Made by a program: the position numbers and the translations under genes
Notes under the pieces: generated by a model
The model's database searches: none
What the model was told of the DNA's origin: nothing
What the model saw: the letters and a program-made list of their open reading frames with translations, nothing else
Origin: Symsagittifera roscoffensis
Lineage: Eukaryota; Xenacoelomorpha; Acoela; Convolutidae
Length of the DNA: 64,000 bases
NCBI RefSeq assembly: GCF_963678635.1
Contig: NC_087063.1
Location: forward strand, 85,175,574-85,239,573
Direction: 5' to 3'
Part shown: piece by piece, positions 30,345 through 41,878 of the stretch
Numbering within the stretch: position 1 is the stretch's first letter
How the letters are laid out: every line of letters begins with the position of its first letter

Positions 30345-33100
30345 TTTAAAAATGTCTTGTAGTTGTTGCACCATGAAAGTAAACAATCAATGAGCTACAT
30401 TGTGTCGGTGTGCAATCTCAAAAAGCGATAATCCTTTCACACTAGTATATTAATAAATTAGGAGACTCAATAATTTAAACGGGTTGTTCTCTTTGACCTT
30501 TAACAGTTAACTTCATCTGAGTGGTTCATAACTGGTCAACGAGTGGCTACTGACAGTGTCCCCTTTTACCCATTGGCCAACTGGGCAACAAATATGTTTA
30601 CTCAGTCATTGAATGGAAAATGTTGCATATTTTAACAGTCACCCAATTCTGAAAGCATTACATATTTTTATAATTCAAACAAATAATTAACAGTCTTATT
30701 TACAACTTTTTGGCTTTGAATTGCTTCCAGAATTGAAAATTCCCCATCCATGTTTTCCATAAGAATGCTAAAAGATGTCAGAAGTGAACTTTATAGCTGC
30801 TGCTGCTGCTGTTAACGATGAAGATGATTTCAAGTTTGGTATAGTATTATTTCGCTCCTCTTCTCTCTAAGCCATCACACAATTCGAGTTTTATTAATGA
30901 TGAGAGTAAAGAATTTAATTCATTTTTCATTTAACTCAATCAAGCCAAGCATTCAAGTGCGCAGCAGAATCAGGCTGCCTGTTGGCCTCCTCTTAATCAA
31001 AAGGGTTTTTCATTCGGTGAATACGCCAACTTGGTGTTCTCCTACGGCATCAACTCAAACCATGTTCTCTGTTTGAAGCGTACATTTTACAACAGGAATT
31101 GAGAAGATACTTGTTTTATATAAAAAAAGCACTTGCCAAATTGCCCCAGATAATGGCAAAATGATGAACATGTTTGCACTATAAAAATGAGGGAAACAAA
31201 AACCGAGCATCTGTGACGACTTGCTGACACCAACGACATTCAGCTTATAAGTAGTCACTTTTGTTTGGGATGAGCTCGCGGATGAAATCTGCCGGAGAAT
31301 TCCCTAGTAGTTGTTTAAATATCCCCCGCATTAGTATTTGACATAAAGGTAGCTCACGAAACTAAATAAACGGAAACCATGAATAAAAGTAAGATAAAAA
31401 GGCAGCTTATATCATTGAACCCTCCTTCCTAGCGTGATCTTTCTTTTCCCAACTGCGATGCTTGCAGGAATTGTTGTCTTTGAATAGCTTCCATATCCGA
31501 TCAGATGCCTGGTATTTACTAAAACAGAATGGGCTGACTATTGTAGACAGCAATGCGAAGGGTTCACTCAAAAAAAGGCACAACTAATAAAAGTCGGCGT
31601 GAGACTTGAAATTTGAAGTCAGAATTGTCCAGGGAAGAGGCCGAAATGTTGTTCACGCGAAACTAGTTCACTTGCAACTTCCACAAGGTTTTTAATGCTC
31701 AAATTTGATTTTGTTTGCGGTTTTCTTGTCAAGTTTAATTCGAAATCATTTGACAAAAAAGACAAAGGCTTTTGCAATTGGAGGAGTCATCTCGAGGAAT
31801 CAACTGGAAGAATCAACTAGATGCGTCAACTAAATGAGCCCTTGAGTCGACAAATCGTAACAGTAGACAATTCATAACAGTAAATTAAGCGGGGAACACT
31901 CATTCACGTGCAGTATTCCTCTCATGTCGAATTTAGCGTATTCTACTTGCCAATGCCTTGGTACGAATTGTCGCCTGTTACCAATTGTGGCCGTACCAGT
32001 TGAACCGACAACATGATTAAAACTAATCAGAGGAGCAGTAGAAGAACATTGAAGACATCGCTTATGAACAGCATCGTGTCCAACTCTTGCTGGAGCTTCG
32101 CCGCAACTCACTATGATGGCAGCTTCAGTCTTTCTCTTAATTCTCCCTCTTTATGCTTCTACTGTTCCTCTTTCGAGCACTGCACAACCCACAATAGTGA
32201 TCGAATGCACGCATGATAAAGAAGAGACTACAACTTGCAGCTCAAAGCCAAACCCCCACCCCCAGCAATTTTCAATCTTCACCGCATATGTTGACGGCAT
32301 CAAGTCATGAAAGAGGAATTCAACCTCCAACTTCAGTTTAGAGTAAAGCAGAAGTTTGCTGGAACATCGCTGAGCGCCAAATGATGTTGAATGTCCACTG
32401 CCGCAGGTTCCGAATAACTATTTTAAAACTTTTTATATGCTTATGTAGCGGTAGACTACAATTTCAAAAATTCGTTTCCGAGATTGTTATTACCCCAAAA
32501 CAAAACTATCAACCCTTGAACTGATTCTAGTGTCGCTTGTCAGTGATTCTAAGTTCCTGAAGAATAAGCCATCACTACCGGGGTCCAGCTGCTCGTTTTA
32601 TGTTTCCAATTTTCAAATTCCAGCAAATGTCGGTGCTCGATAAAAAAATAAATGTCGAGACGGGATTGGGTCAAGCAAAGTTTCAAAGCATGCCGCAATA
32701 ACTATCGAGGCAAATCGAAACTCGGTCGATCACGGTTGAAAAACACTGCGAGCACGGTCGAAGCATACTTGGAGCAACTTCAAAACATATCCACGGAACG
32801 GTCGAAAGATACAGGTTTTTCCGCTGTAACGTTTTCGACTCGAATTGAAAACCAGGTAGTTAAACTGCTCAAAACTCTAATTGTTTTATTCCGGTAAAAC
32901 AAAATCAGCCTGAGATTTTACCCGAAAAGATGAATTATAGCGTTCAATTTTCAAAAACTCATAAGAAATTGAAAGTCAAAATATACTAGAATTCGGTCGA
33001 AACGGTCAAAACGTATCTTGCTTGGGTCGAGTACATTTTTGTCGGTCGTGAGAAGCGGAACATACCTGACTTCGCTTGAGACGGTTGAAACATACCCAAT
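30345..33100. other. Intergenic stretch, no recognised gene
   Basis: There are only short open frames. A (CTG)n run sits at about 30,799-30,812. 'cggtcgaaacatacc'-like phrases recur at 32,700-33,100 (for example 'ggtcgaaacggtcaaaacgt' near 32,995), suggesting a decayed repeat. One ORF with a signal-peptide look is listed separately. Confidence 0.5.
32113..32310 (+). CDS. Possible small secreted protein (65 aa), unproven
   Basis: ATG ATG start. The N-terminal 24 residues read MMAASVFLLILPLYASTVPL and onward, with the hydrophobic core and small residues of a signal peptide. About 40 polar residues with two Cys follow, ending at a TGA. I recognise no family. Chance is a serious alternative in 64 kb of AT-rich DNA: no splice context, no second copy and no upstream promoter was found. 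Confidence 0.2.
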   Translation: MMAASVFLLILPLYASTVPLSSTAQPTIVIECTHDKEETTTCSSKPNPHPQQFSIFTAYVDGIKS

Positions 33101-33109
33101 TTAAAATGC

Positions 33110-33760
33110 TGATTAAAATTATCCGGACAAAATGAACAAAACTGGAATTTTCAAACGCGTTTTTCTCAAAATGGTTTAAGATTAGACAAGAAATGGAGAG
33201 AACAGTAGTTGCTTAGAATTTCATCAGAATTCATAAAAGGCAATTTTTTTCTCCAAATTTCTCAACCAAAGTGTTACCCCAATAATAGGTCATTTTGGCT
33301 TTTTTAATTAGTCAAGAATTACGCTGGAACTACTTTGTTAATTGATAAGGAAGATATATCACAAGAAACCTCTTACACAGCCCAACAAAGTTCTAGAAGG
33401 GTTAAATCTCCAAAAATTTGAGTATACTGTTGATAATTGGTTTTAAGCAAAGATTTTGGGTTTTATTCAATAAGAATTACTTTTCTTGACTATCGAGCAA
33501 ATTTTTTTTCACTTATACAGGTTTTTGGAGATTTAACCCTTCTAGAATTTCACCATAATAAGAATCTCACCATATACTTAGAATATGGTGATATTAAGAA
33601 TTTCACAGAAGTTGCTTAGAATTTCACCATAATAATTCTGATGAAATTCTAAGCAACTTCTGTTCTCTTCATTTTTTGTCTAATCTTAACCCATTTTGAG
33701 AAAAACGTGTTTACAAACTCAAGTTTTGTTCATTTTGTTTGGATAATTTAAATCAGCACT
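33110..33760. repeat. Nested foldback element (long inverted repeat)
   Basis: The left arm (33,110-33,237) and right arm (33,634-33,758) are inverted repeats of about 125 bp at high similarity. A second inverted pair (33,389-33,420 and 33,519-33,550, 'ttctagaagggttaaatctc') lies inside it. A perfect small hairpin at 33,606-33,662 uses 'cagaagttgcttagaatttc' as its arm. The whole 650 bp can fold back on itself. There is no ORF, so it resembles a MITE or foldback transposon; I see no clear target duplication. Confidence 0.75.
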
Positions 33761-34795
33761 AGTTCTTCACTGATTTGGAGCACGAAATCAATCAAGCCGA
33801 CATACTGAAGTCGTTCGTTCTCGTCTATATTGCCAGTGTCGCCTACCACTAGAAGAGGGAGATCAAGACTCTGGAGTAAACTGGCAGTCAACTGAAGGAA
33901 TCAACTGAACGCATCTACTTGAGGAACCAAATAGAGGCGTCAACTAAAAGAGCAATCAGACATTTCAGACATAAATTGCAGAAATAACCGATAAGCTTGA
34001 CGGAGGCTACTGACCTCACAATAGTAAAAAAAAACACGAAACTAGTTCAGAAAAGTGCAGTGTTGAAACGACGTTCAATTACCCCACGCTAGTGGCATGT
34101 CCTAAATATCCCATCGGGGACTAACAACACTGGACTAGAAAAGAGACGTAACTACCTATCTTAACCAAAATAAACGAACGCATTGTTGTTAAGTGTTAAC
34201 GAGACTACAAAGAGAGAGGTGCTTTCAGGAGGCCGGCGGGATTTCTCATAAATTTTTCTCAAAAATGGACTTCAATCCCCAGCAGATGATTGATTCCATT
34301 ACATGAACCACCTTAATTTTCAAGCTCGAGACATTGGAACCAACCCAGGACATCCGAGTAGTATTTGTTGGATGAAAATGGCGCAAAAGCGTGAAAATCC
34401 CAGTGTTAAAATAGTCTATAAAGTATCCGCTCCGTACCCTATGTATTAACAAAAGTAATTGATTTTGCACGTTTTAAGATTGGTTATAGGTTTGAGATGG
34501 CAAGATTTAGATGATTTTTGTTTTTTGGCGCTCGATCTTGCCGATAGAGCAATGCGTAGGATTCTAAACATTTTCTGGGTCTAGAAATAATACATTTTGA
34601 GTGGCTAGCTCAAGCGCAGCATTCGAAAAAAGTCAGTTGTTGAAAAAGTCCCAGAAAAAATGTACCAGTTTACTGCATCGTATGCAATTTTACTACATAT
34701 TCTTTGGCAAATTTAGAGGTTAAAGATGTTCAATCTATCCTAATTGACTTCCGTGTAGGATAAAATCTTATCAGGCGTTTTTTAAATTTTTTCAT
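33761..34795. other. Intergenic stretch, nothing recognised
   Basis: No repeat pairing, splice-bounded exon or protein similarity was recognised here on either strand. Confidence 0.5.
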
Positions 34796-34799
34796 TTAT

Positions 34800-35400
34800 T
34801 GCAACTGCATGGTTATGCACAGCTTCTGAGAATAGGCATAATCTTCATTGGAGGAATGCTGTTCATCAATTTGCTGTAAAAGTAATCGTACAGCGGTAGT
34901 TGTTGCTCATTGAGCTTGTTGGGAGTATCAAACCAATCTCTTGGCAAGTATCTTTTCATCTCATTGGTTTTTTAAGCTTTTAGAATCGAGTCTAAAGTAG
35001 TAGCATCACCCAAAATTTCTTAAAGTCCAGAAGCTGAATATCCTCAATTTTCAATCTGACATCCTGTCCCATAGGATTTTTATGATTTTTGTGATTTTTT
35101 TAATGATTGCTTTTTAATAACTGTTGTTTACGTGCTTTCTTAAAAAACCGTCAGTGAAGTTATAAATGATCAAATCGTCTGCATTTTTGACTCGGAGAGT
35201 TAGTTTGAAATGCTTCGATGCATGCGGCTCACACTAAATGAAACTAAATGGCTTGTAAATATATGTCCGGAAGATATATGACAGTGATATATGACTGGAC
35301 GATCTCGCACAACATGTTTGTAGTTTTTCTCATTTCGAATAGAAGAAATCTCAATCAAATATCAAGATACATCGCACTTCCCCTTCCCAATACTTGTTCT
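34800..35400 (-). pseudogene. Decayed DNA polymerase B fragment (Maverick/Polinton-type)
   Basis: Minus-strand frames show KRYLPRDWFDTPNKLNE and LPLYDYFYSKL (34,966-34,880) and, one frame over, SNEDYAYSQKL (34,853-34,817). This resembles the 'FPYEWFDSxxKLxExxLPPxxxFYSKL..ISDEDY' block found in protein-primed-type family B polymerases of Mavericks and related metazoan elements. Upstream on the minus strand, VRDRPVIYHCHISSG (about 35,310-35,270) and LTLRVKNADDLIIYN (35,207-35,163) are weaker matches to the preceding region of such proteins. Stops and frameshifts make it dead. The family call comes from remembered motif shape and needs a profile search. Confidence 0.55.
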
Positions 35401-36164
35401 GAACAATAAAGGTTTGATGAAATTCTAATAGAGTTTCTAGCAAAAAAGCGCAGAATTTTGGTAAACTTATTGACATTAGTTACCGTGATCGGAACATTCT
35501 GCGCTACTTGCTCATCCACCGGCTGACCATGTTATCTAAAAAAATTTAAATTGGCACAAGAATAGAAATTACTGTCGCCAAACTAAAAAAAATTGAAAAC
35601 GGTTAAAGAATGTTGGAGTATCAAGGATTTTTGGAGTGATGCGCATATCTTACAAAGTTTTCAAGGTTTTTTTTTCAGGATAATCTGGGAGATCGAAAGG
35701 TGGCGTCTTCCTAAAAAGCCAATAATTCAATCATTCGTCTATGGTAATTATTCGTCTTAAATTTTAAGTCTTGTAGCCGAACTCATTTAAAAAGACATAT
35801 AGAAAGTTACATGTGTTTTACTTAATGAACAGAAAATTGGCAGCGAAGTATAAGTAATCTAATATGTTATAATAAGTAATATAATGTGAGCAAACGCGTT
35901 TCAAAAACTTGACAAATTTGATTTTTTTCTAGCCAGTTGTAACTGGTTGCGTGCTTTTGATTACAATGGCTGGCAAAATGTTTAAGTTCTGCTGCTTGAT
36001 CATTTAGTTCATTCAGATTAAATAGTTCAGCCAGAGTTGTTTTATCTTTCTTTACTTGAGTTATTTATCCATAAGAGAGGCCATGAAGAACTACAACACA
36101 CACAAAGAATCTGTCTCTGGTAACAAATTTTGGCATTTTTTGATTTAATGGTTAAGTTGGGGCG

Positions 36165-36572
36165 GATCTAGGAATTCCTCGAAGGGAGAGGAGAATTTTG
36201 AAAATAAGTTCGAAATTTTGTCAACCTTTTTTTAACCAAATTGATTTTCTGAGCTCTCTGTGTTCATTATAAAGACCCTATTTTACAGTTTTCTCAATTT
36301 TTGAAAAAATAATCCAAAAAAAGGCGCGCGCTCCCCGTCAAAATTAGTATATAATACGCCAAAGGCGCTTTTAGACATTTTTTAGGTTCTGAGATATTCT
36401 ATTAGAATTTCATCAAACCTTTATTATTCAGAGTTTCATTAAACTTTTTTTGTTCAGTCTGCCAAAAATGGATTTCTCAAAATAGTAATAAGGGGGGACA
36501 CTTAAGTTCCGAATGGGGTCGAATCCTATCCCTGAGGGGAGGAAGCGTCCGCCCCTCGCCCAAATCCGCCCC
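36165..36572. mobile_element. hAT-like MITE copy
   Basis: It begins with 'ggggcggatctaggaattcc' and ends with 'ccaaatccgcccc', inverted ends like those of the 38,891-39,315 element. Internal blocks ('ggcgcgcgctcccc', 'gccaaaggcgctttt', 'ccctgaggggaggaagcg') also match that element. No clean 8-bp duplication was found, so the borders are approximate. Confidence 0.65.
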
Positions 36573-37532
36573 CGAACCTAAAAATAACGATAAATGTTTT
36601 CAGGCTGACATGACATTAATGATTTTTACAAAATAGCATTTACATTCATTTCCGTCATCTTTAATTTAAATGATGTCACCTTCTTGTTCGTTTTAAGACG
36701 TCTCTGAGCAGCGGAGAACTAATTTATGAATCAGAAACTGAAAAAAGTTCAAAAAAGATTTGTAAAAAAAAGTCCATGTCGAGGGAAAATTAACCTAACA
36801 AAAAGGAAACAAAACAACAAAATTGATGAATTCAAAAAAAAAACCAAAATAAGTCTTTAAATTTGAACAGGAACGGATAACGGTCAAGTAAGTTTTTTTT
36901 GTAAAAAATAACAGGCTTTAAGTTTCGTTGCTACGAGTTTACACAATGAACAATTCCATTCCATTTTTTGATATGATTGCTATTTAGCGACCACCAATTA
37001 ATTTGGTTTTTGAAACATACTTATTTTGGTAATGAGAGTGAGTTTTTTTTCAACTTTTTTTGCATTAAGCTGTTTTATATGCTTCTCCGACGTTGGAAAA
37101 CATTCGACACTGAGCTTAATTTTTCACCTCATTGGTATACACAAAAAAAAACATTACTTTTTTCCTCAGTAGAAAATAAATTGTTTACAAATTAAAAAAA
37201 GTAGCGGATCTAACACTGAGCACTGAAGTAATCTATTCGAAACGTTTTCGTTGGGTAATTTCTTTCCAAGTTACCAAAAACATATGTCCTCTTTTCATAG
37301 TAGGTTTTCAATACTTAGGAAACGTAATTCGAGATAATAAGTTTTTCAAAACACGTTGAAAAAATCAATAAACTCTGAATTATTTTTTAATAAGTTTTTG
37401 TTTCAAGAAAACATGGCTCAAATGAAAACAATATGTTCTTTTTTGTTCCTGTACCGAGTGTTTTTTGAGAATTTGAGCTCTGAAAACTTAGAATATTTGA
37501 TTAAAAACGTTTGAAAACTTCGTCGCTGTTGC
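36573..37532. other. AT-rich stretch before the tandem duplication
   Basis: No gene or repeat was recognised apart from homopolymer A and T runs. The short ORF at 36,977 is Phe/Lys-rich read-through of these runs. Confidence 0.5.
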
Positions 37533-38890
37533 CTGGTAACATACTTTTTTCATTTTTTTTATTTTTCCTCTTATGGCTGCAAACAATAATTGGGTCAGAG
37601 ATTTTTTTTCATTGATAAATTCATCCAGAATATTTTGTTTTACTCTAAATGTGTCTTCATTGGTTGTTAAAAATTTCTCTGCAGCTTGTTTAAGCGTCTC
37701 TGTTAATTTTTTTTGAAATCTTTTTTTGTTATCAAGAAGAATTGATTTTTTTGCTGAATCGAATATTTTCAGCTCTGTGAACGATTTTTTTGAAAGATAC
37801 TAGCCACAGCGACGGTTTTTTTTGCTTGGGTTTTTGTAAAGTTTCTCTAATTTAGACCGATAAATAACGTGAGAGAACCAGACTGATAAAAAAATTAAGC
37901 ATTTACAAAAGTAAAATTTCACAGTCGCAAAATTTTAGTTTTTTTAAATAATCTGACAAAACTGGCCTTAGCTTGTCTCTGAGTTTCTATAAAACTTTTC
38001 AAATGTTTGCTTTTTCCACTGACTCTTTTCAAAAAGTTTTGGGTTGGACTGTCGTGATTCGCCTTTGATTGATATAAAATCATGATAAAACATTTTGTCT
38101 TTCTAAAGATAATTGTTTTCTTGTTAGAAAGTTAGAAACAAAAAAATCAGTTATGACCTATTTGACTCTTGTGTGGGTCCACGCATTTGAGTTTCATAGA
38201 TTAAAAACAAGTAAATTCAAGTTTTGTTGTAAGTGACTTTAAAATGAAAAATAATCAATTATAATCAATCAAAAATTGATTCTATTGCTTTTATTGTATA
38301 AAGCATTATAATCCATTGCAAATCAATCATAATCGATTATTTTTAATTTTTTTTGATAAAAACAAAAAAGTCCAATATAATCAATTTTTCCTCAAATTAT
38401 TCAGATGTGAGTTTCAACGCTCATAAAAGCATTTGCACGTTTGAAAGTAAGATTGTTGATCTGTTGATCAATTTGATTTTTTTGTGAAACTTGTTACTCT
38501 TTTTTATAAGGAAATTTTTTGTTTCAAATAAAATATCGGCCTAATTTTGTCTGTTTATGCTTTGTTGGTTTAGTTGCAACATCTAAAAATCTCTTTTTTG
38601 TTGTAAGCTAATTCCATTATTACTGCTTTTGGTGTTTCATCATTTTAAAAATCCGGTCAATTCGAAATTTGATTTTTACCTTTGTTGTAAGTTTGCAATT
38701 TCGATTTTTTAAATTTAATTTTATAAAATTCTTTTCTTTTTTCTGCTTATTTGGTTTCGGTTTTTTAATCGACTCAGTGGCCTCATTTTGCGTTGTGATG
38801 ACCAAAAAAATTTTGTGTGCGGGTGTGTTATGAGAGAAAAGAGGACTGCAAATTTTTTTAAGTATTTTGAATTTTTTTCGTCATCTGGGG

Positions 38891-39315
38891 CAGGGGCGGA
38901 TTTGGGGGGGGGGGGGGGGTGCAGACGCTCCTTCCTCAGGGATTCGACCCCCTGCCGACCCAAAGGGTCCCCCCTCTGATACTTTTTCAGAAATCCATTT
39001 TTGGCCGACCGACCCTAAAATTTTTCTAAAGGCGCCTTAGGCGCCAATAAATACTAACTTTGAGGGGGAGCGCGCGCCAAAAAATACGATTTTTTTGTCA
39101 AAATTTTTCAAAAAGTGCCCAAAAACGGCTTTTTTGACTGTTTTTTCAAAACTTTGCCTGCGGTGCAGAAAATTTAGCCAAACTAGGGGCAAAACAATGC
39201 TTTGGGAGAGCTCGAAAAATCAATTTGGTCGACCTAAAAAAAAGGTCGTCAAAATTTTCGAATTTTTTTTAAAAATCCGCCCCCCCCCCTCGAGAAAATC
39301 CTAGATCCGCCCCTG
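38891..39315. mobile_element. hAT-like non-autonomous element with 8-bp target duplication
   Basis: Terminal inverted repeats 'caggggcggat' open and close the 425-bp element. It is flanked by the direct repeat 'atctgggg' at 38,883-38,890 and 39,316-39,323. Eight-base duplications and CAGGGGCGGA-type ends are hallmarks of hAT-superfamily MITEs. The paralogous position in unit B (about 51,816-51,823) has a single 'atctgggg', an empty site. There is no transposase coding, and a G-run follows the left end. Confidence 0.9.
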
Positions 39316-39423
39316 ATCTGGGGTTTCTGCTCAATTGTTTTTTGGCTTCTTTACCGTGTGGTAATTGTAAATTCGAAATAAATCGACCACATGATTTATA
39401 AAGTTAACACACAGACTAACAAT

Positions 39424-39440
39424 AACCTAACCCTAACCCT
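39424..39440. repeat. Interstitial telomere-like motif (unit A)
   Basis: 'cctaaccctaaccctaa' is two and a half copies of the common animal telomere repeat (CCCTAA)n. It is also present in unit B at about 51,924-51,940. It directly borders the GTAA-type tract. Confidence 0.7.
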
Positions 39441-40900
39441 AAGTAAAGTAAAGTAAAAAAAAATAAACTAAAATTAGGTAGATAAGTAAGGGTAAATAAG
39501 TATAAAATAAAATCAAAGTAAACGAAGAAGCTTTAGTAAAGTAATTCAAAGAAGTTCAAAAAGAAAATGTGAGTAACTAAATAAACACAAATTGAAAGTG
39601 AAGCAAAATAGTCTAAATTAAATTAGAATAAAGTAACCTGAGGAAAAGTACGCAGAGCAAGGAAGAAACAAAGTTAGTAAGTATAAAGTAAAACAAAATT
39701 AAAGAAAGGAAGCTGAAGTAATGTAAAGATAACAAATTTAGTAGGAAAAAAAGGAGTAATTAAACAAATGAAAAGTTTAACGAAATGAAAAAAGCGTATT
39801 CTAAACTAGAATAAAGTAGCGTGAAACAAAGTACCCAAATAAATAAGAAAATACCTAGGTATGTAAAATAGTACGTAAAAAAATGCAGGTAAATAAAATA
39901 AAGGTAAAATAAAACAAAGGTAATTTGAAAAAAGTAAAGTAAGCTTAGGTAAAGAAAAAAGCACAGTAAAATAAAAAAAGTAAACAGCATGTATTTTTTG
40001 TCGGCATGAAAGAATGGATGTGTGTGTATAATTGAATGTAGGTATGTGAGAATGAATGTATTTAAGCCTGGGAGTAAGTAAGTAACTAAATATGTTAGTA
40101 CTTAAATAAGTAAAAAAGAAAATTGATAAGTATGTAAGTGAGTAAGCAAGTAAGTAAGTAAGTAAGCAATTAAGTAAATAAGTAAAATGTTCGTTCGTAA
40201 TTAAAAAGCTAAGTAAATAAATGAGTAAGCAGGTAAGTAAGTAAGCAAGCAAGCAAGCAAGTAAGTGAGTAAGTGATTAATTAACTAACTAAGTAAGCAA
40301 GTGATTAATTAGGTAAGTAACTAAGTAAATAACTCAGTTTGTATTTCGGTAAAGTAAACAAAAGTAAAGTAAATGGAGGTAAAGTAAAGTACAGAAAGTA
40401 AAAAGAAATAAGGTAAAAATTTGAAATAGAGAGTAAATAAGTTAAATGTAAAATAAATTAAATTTAATTAATTAACAAAGCAAAATTATAAAAAATATTT
40501 AAGATAAAGTATAGTATAAGTAAGTTAGGCGAAGTAGAAAACTAAAGTTAGGTAAAAGAAAGTAAAAGTATGCATTGTGGTTTGTCTGCTAGTGTGGAGG
40601 TTAATTTGTGTGTGTATTTGTTAATAATTAAAAATTAAAATGAGTGAGATAAAATATAGTAGGTTAAAAAAAGTAAAAAAAGCAAGAAAGTAAATTTAAA
40701 AAGTAGAGTTAGGTAAAGTGATTCAAGGATGAATCATAAACAAAAAAAATTTCAGAAAAAAATATAATTTCAGTAAGGTTCGAAAGGTAACCTAGTAAGT
40801 AAAATTAGGTAATCAAGGAAGTCAGCAAATTACAAAAAGTAAAAAATGAGTGAGTAAGTAGTGAGTGAACTAGTAAGCAGTTATAAGTCTGCAAACACGC
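39440..40900. repeat. Degenerate GTAA/TAAG tract (unit A)
   Basis: About 1.4 kb in which 'gtaa', 'taag' and 'aagtaa' phrases dominate; the cleanest stretch is at 40,130-40,330 ('agtaagtaagtaagtaagc'). The minus strand therefore reads long runs of Leu/Thr/Tyr that mimic a membrane protein. These ORFs (for example 39,806-40,252) are tract translations, not genes. Confidence 0.85.
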
Positions 40901-40987
40901 AGGCAAACAAGAAATCATTATCATTACGTGTTTGAATGCTTCGACTCAGCGCTATCTAAACCGTGATATCGTTGTCAAGGACATGAA

Positions 40988-41540
40988 TTACCAAAATACT
41001 GGTGAAAGTATGCTGATAGGTCTCAAAATTTCAAATAATTGCCTGGCAAGAGTAGGCATACGTTTTTTCGAGATCAATAGTTTCAATATGTAACTGCATG
41101 ATATTGTGCAGCTCAAGATATTTAATGATAGACTTGGTTTTTTCAACTGAATGAAAGCACAGAAAACTATTACGCTCAGACGTCCTGCAAAGCTGTTGTT
41201 ATAGATCCAGGGCTCATTAAACCTTCTTGATAAATTCACGTTTCAATCCGGCCGTATCCTGCAAAAAAGCGTGCAATCGTCGTTCAAGTATTTGTTCAAG
41301 GAAGAGTTGTTGATTTCAACCGAGCTGCCATAAAGTTTAAACTCAATCAAAGCGTCGTAGTTACGCAATTTAGAGTTAACAAAAAAACAAGTAGTTAGAA
41401 AGCAGTTTCTTCGGTTAGTATAATCGAAATGAGTCTGTTTTAATGATGCATAAATTTCGTTAAATAATTCTGAATCAAATGGAGTAACTCGGCTTTGCTC
41501 AATATCACTGTTTTTTTCCAACAACTCTCCAACCTGCAAA
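40988..41540 (-). pseudogene. Unidentified minus-strand coding-like segment (unit A)
   Basis: A minus-strand frame of about 97 codons opens after a good acceptor ('tttttgcag' reading into GTTGGAGAG at 41,533) and reads VGELLEKNSDIEQSRVTPFD through to a stop near 41,243. A further segment after another 'ttttttgcag' at about 41,257 reads DTAGLKREFIKK. The unit B copy (53,237-53,736) preserves most residues, with scattered changes and a truncated frame. I recognise no family. It may be part of the same gene as the exon at 41,879-42,095. Confidence 0.35.
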
Positions 41541-41878
41541 AACTCAAGTCAAAGAAAATTGAAGGTAGCTTTCAGGTACTTTTAAGCTTGTCTAGATTCC
41601 GGCGGTAAATCATCAAAAAAACCACCAGAAAAACTTTTTTTATAAACATGCATCAATATTTTATAAAAGTTTTGCGCATTATCCCCATCTTCACTTCCCC
41701 TTTTCCTTTTTCCTCTTCTTTTTCCCATCAAAACTTCCTTTCTTCTTTCGGAAAACAAAAGATAGCGTTCGTCTCAGGAGAACTTTTAAATTAGTTGTAA
41801 GTGTTCATTGTCAAAATCATTAGTACACCAAGTTCCCTTCAACTTCATTTTTCTTATTTCAAAATTTGAGAAACTTAC

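Noticed and set aside
30790-30815. Coding poly-Ala/Leu stretch from the (CTG)n run
   Set aside because: A short trinucleotide run with no open frame of note or splice context around it.
39760-40252. Minus-strand ORFs of up to 148 codons rich in Leu, Tyr and Thr that look like a membrane protein
   Set aside because: They translate the GTAA/TAAG tract; the composition follows from the tetranucleotide repeat, and the frame is not kept in unit B.
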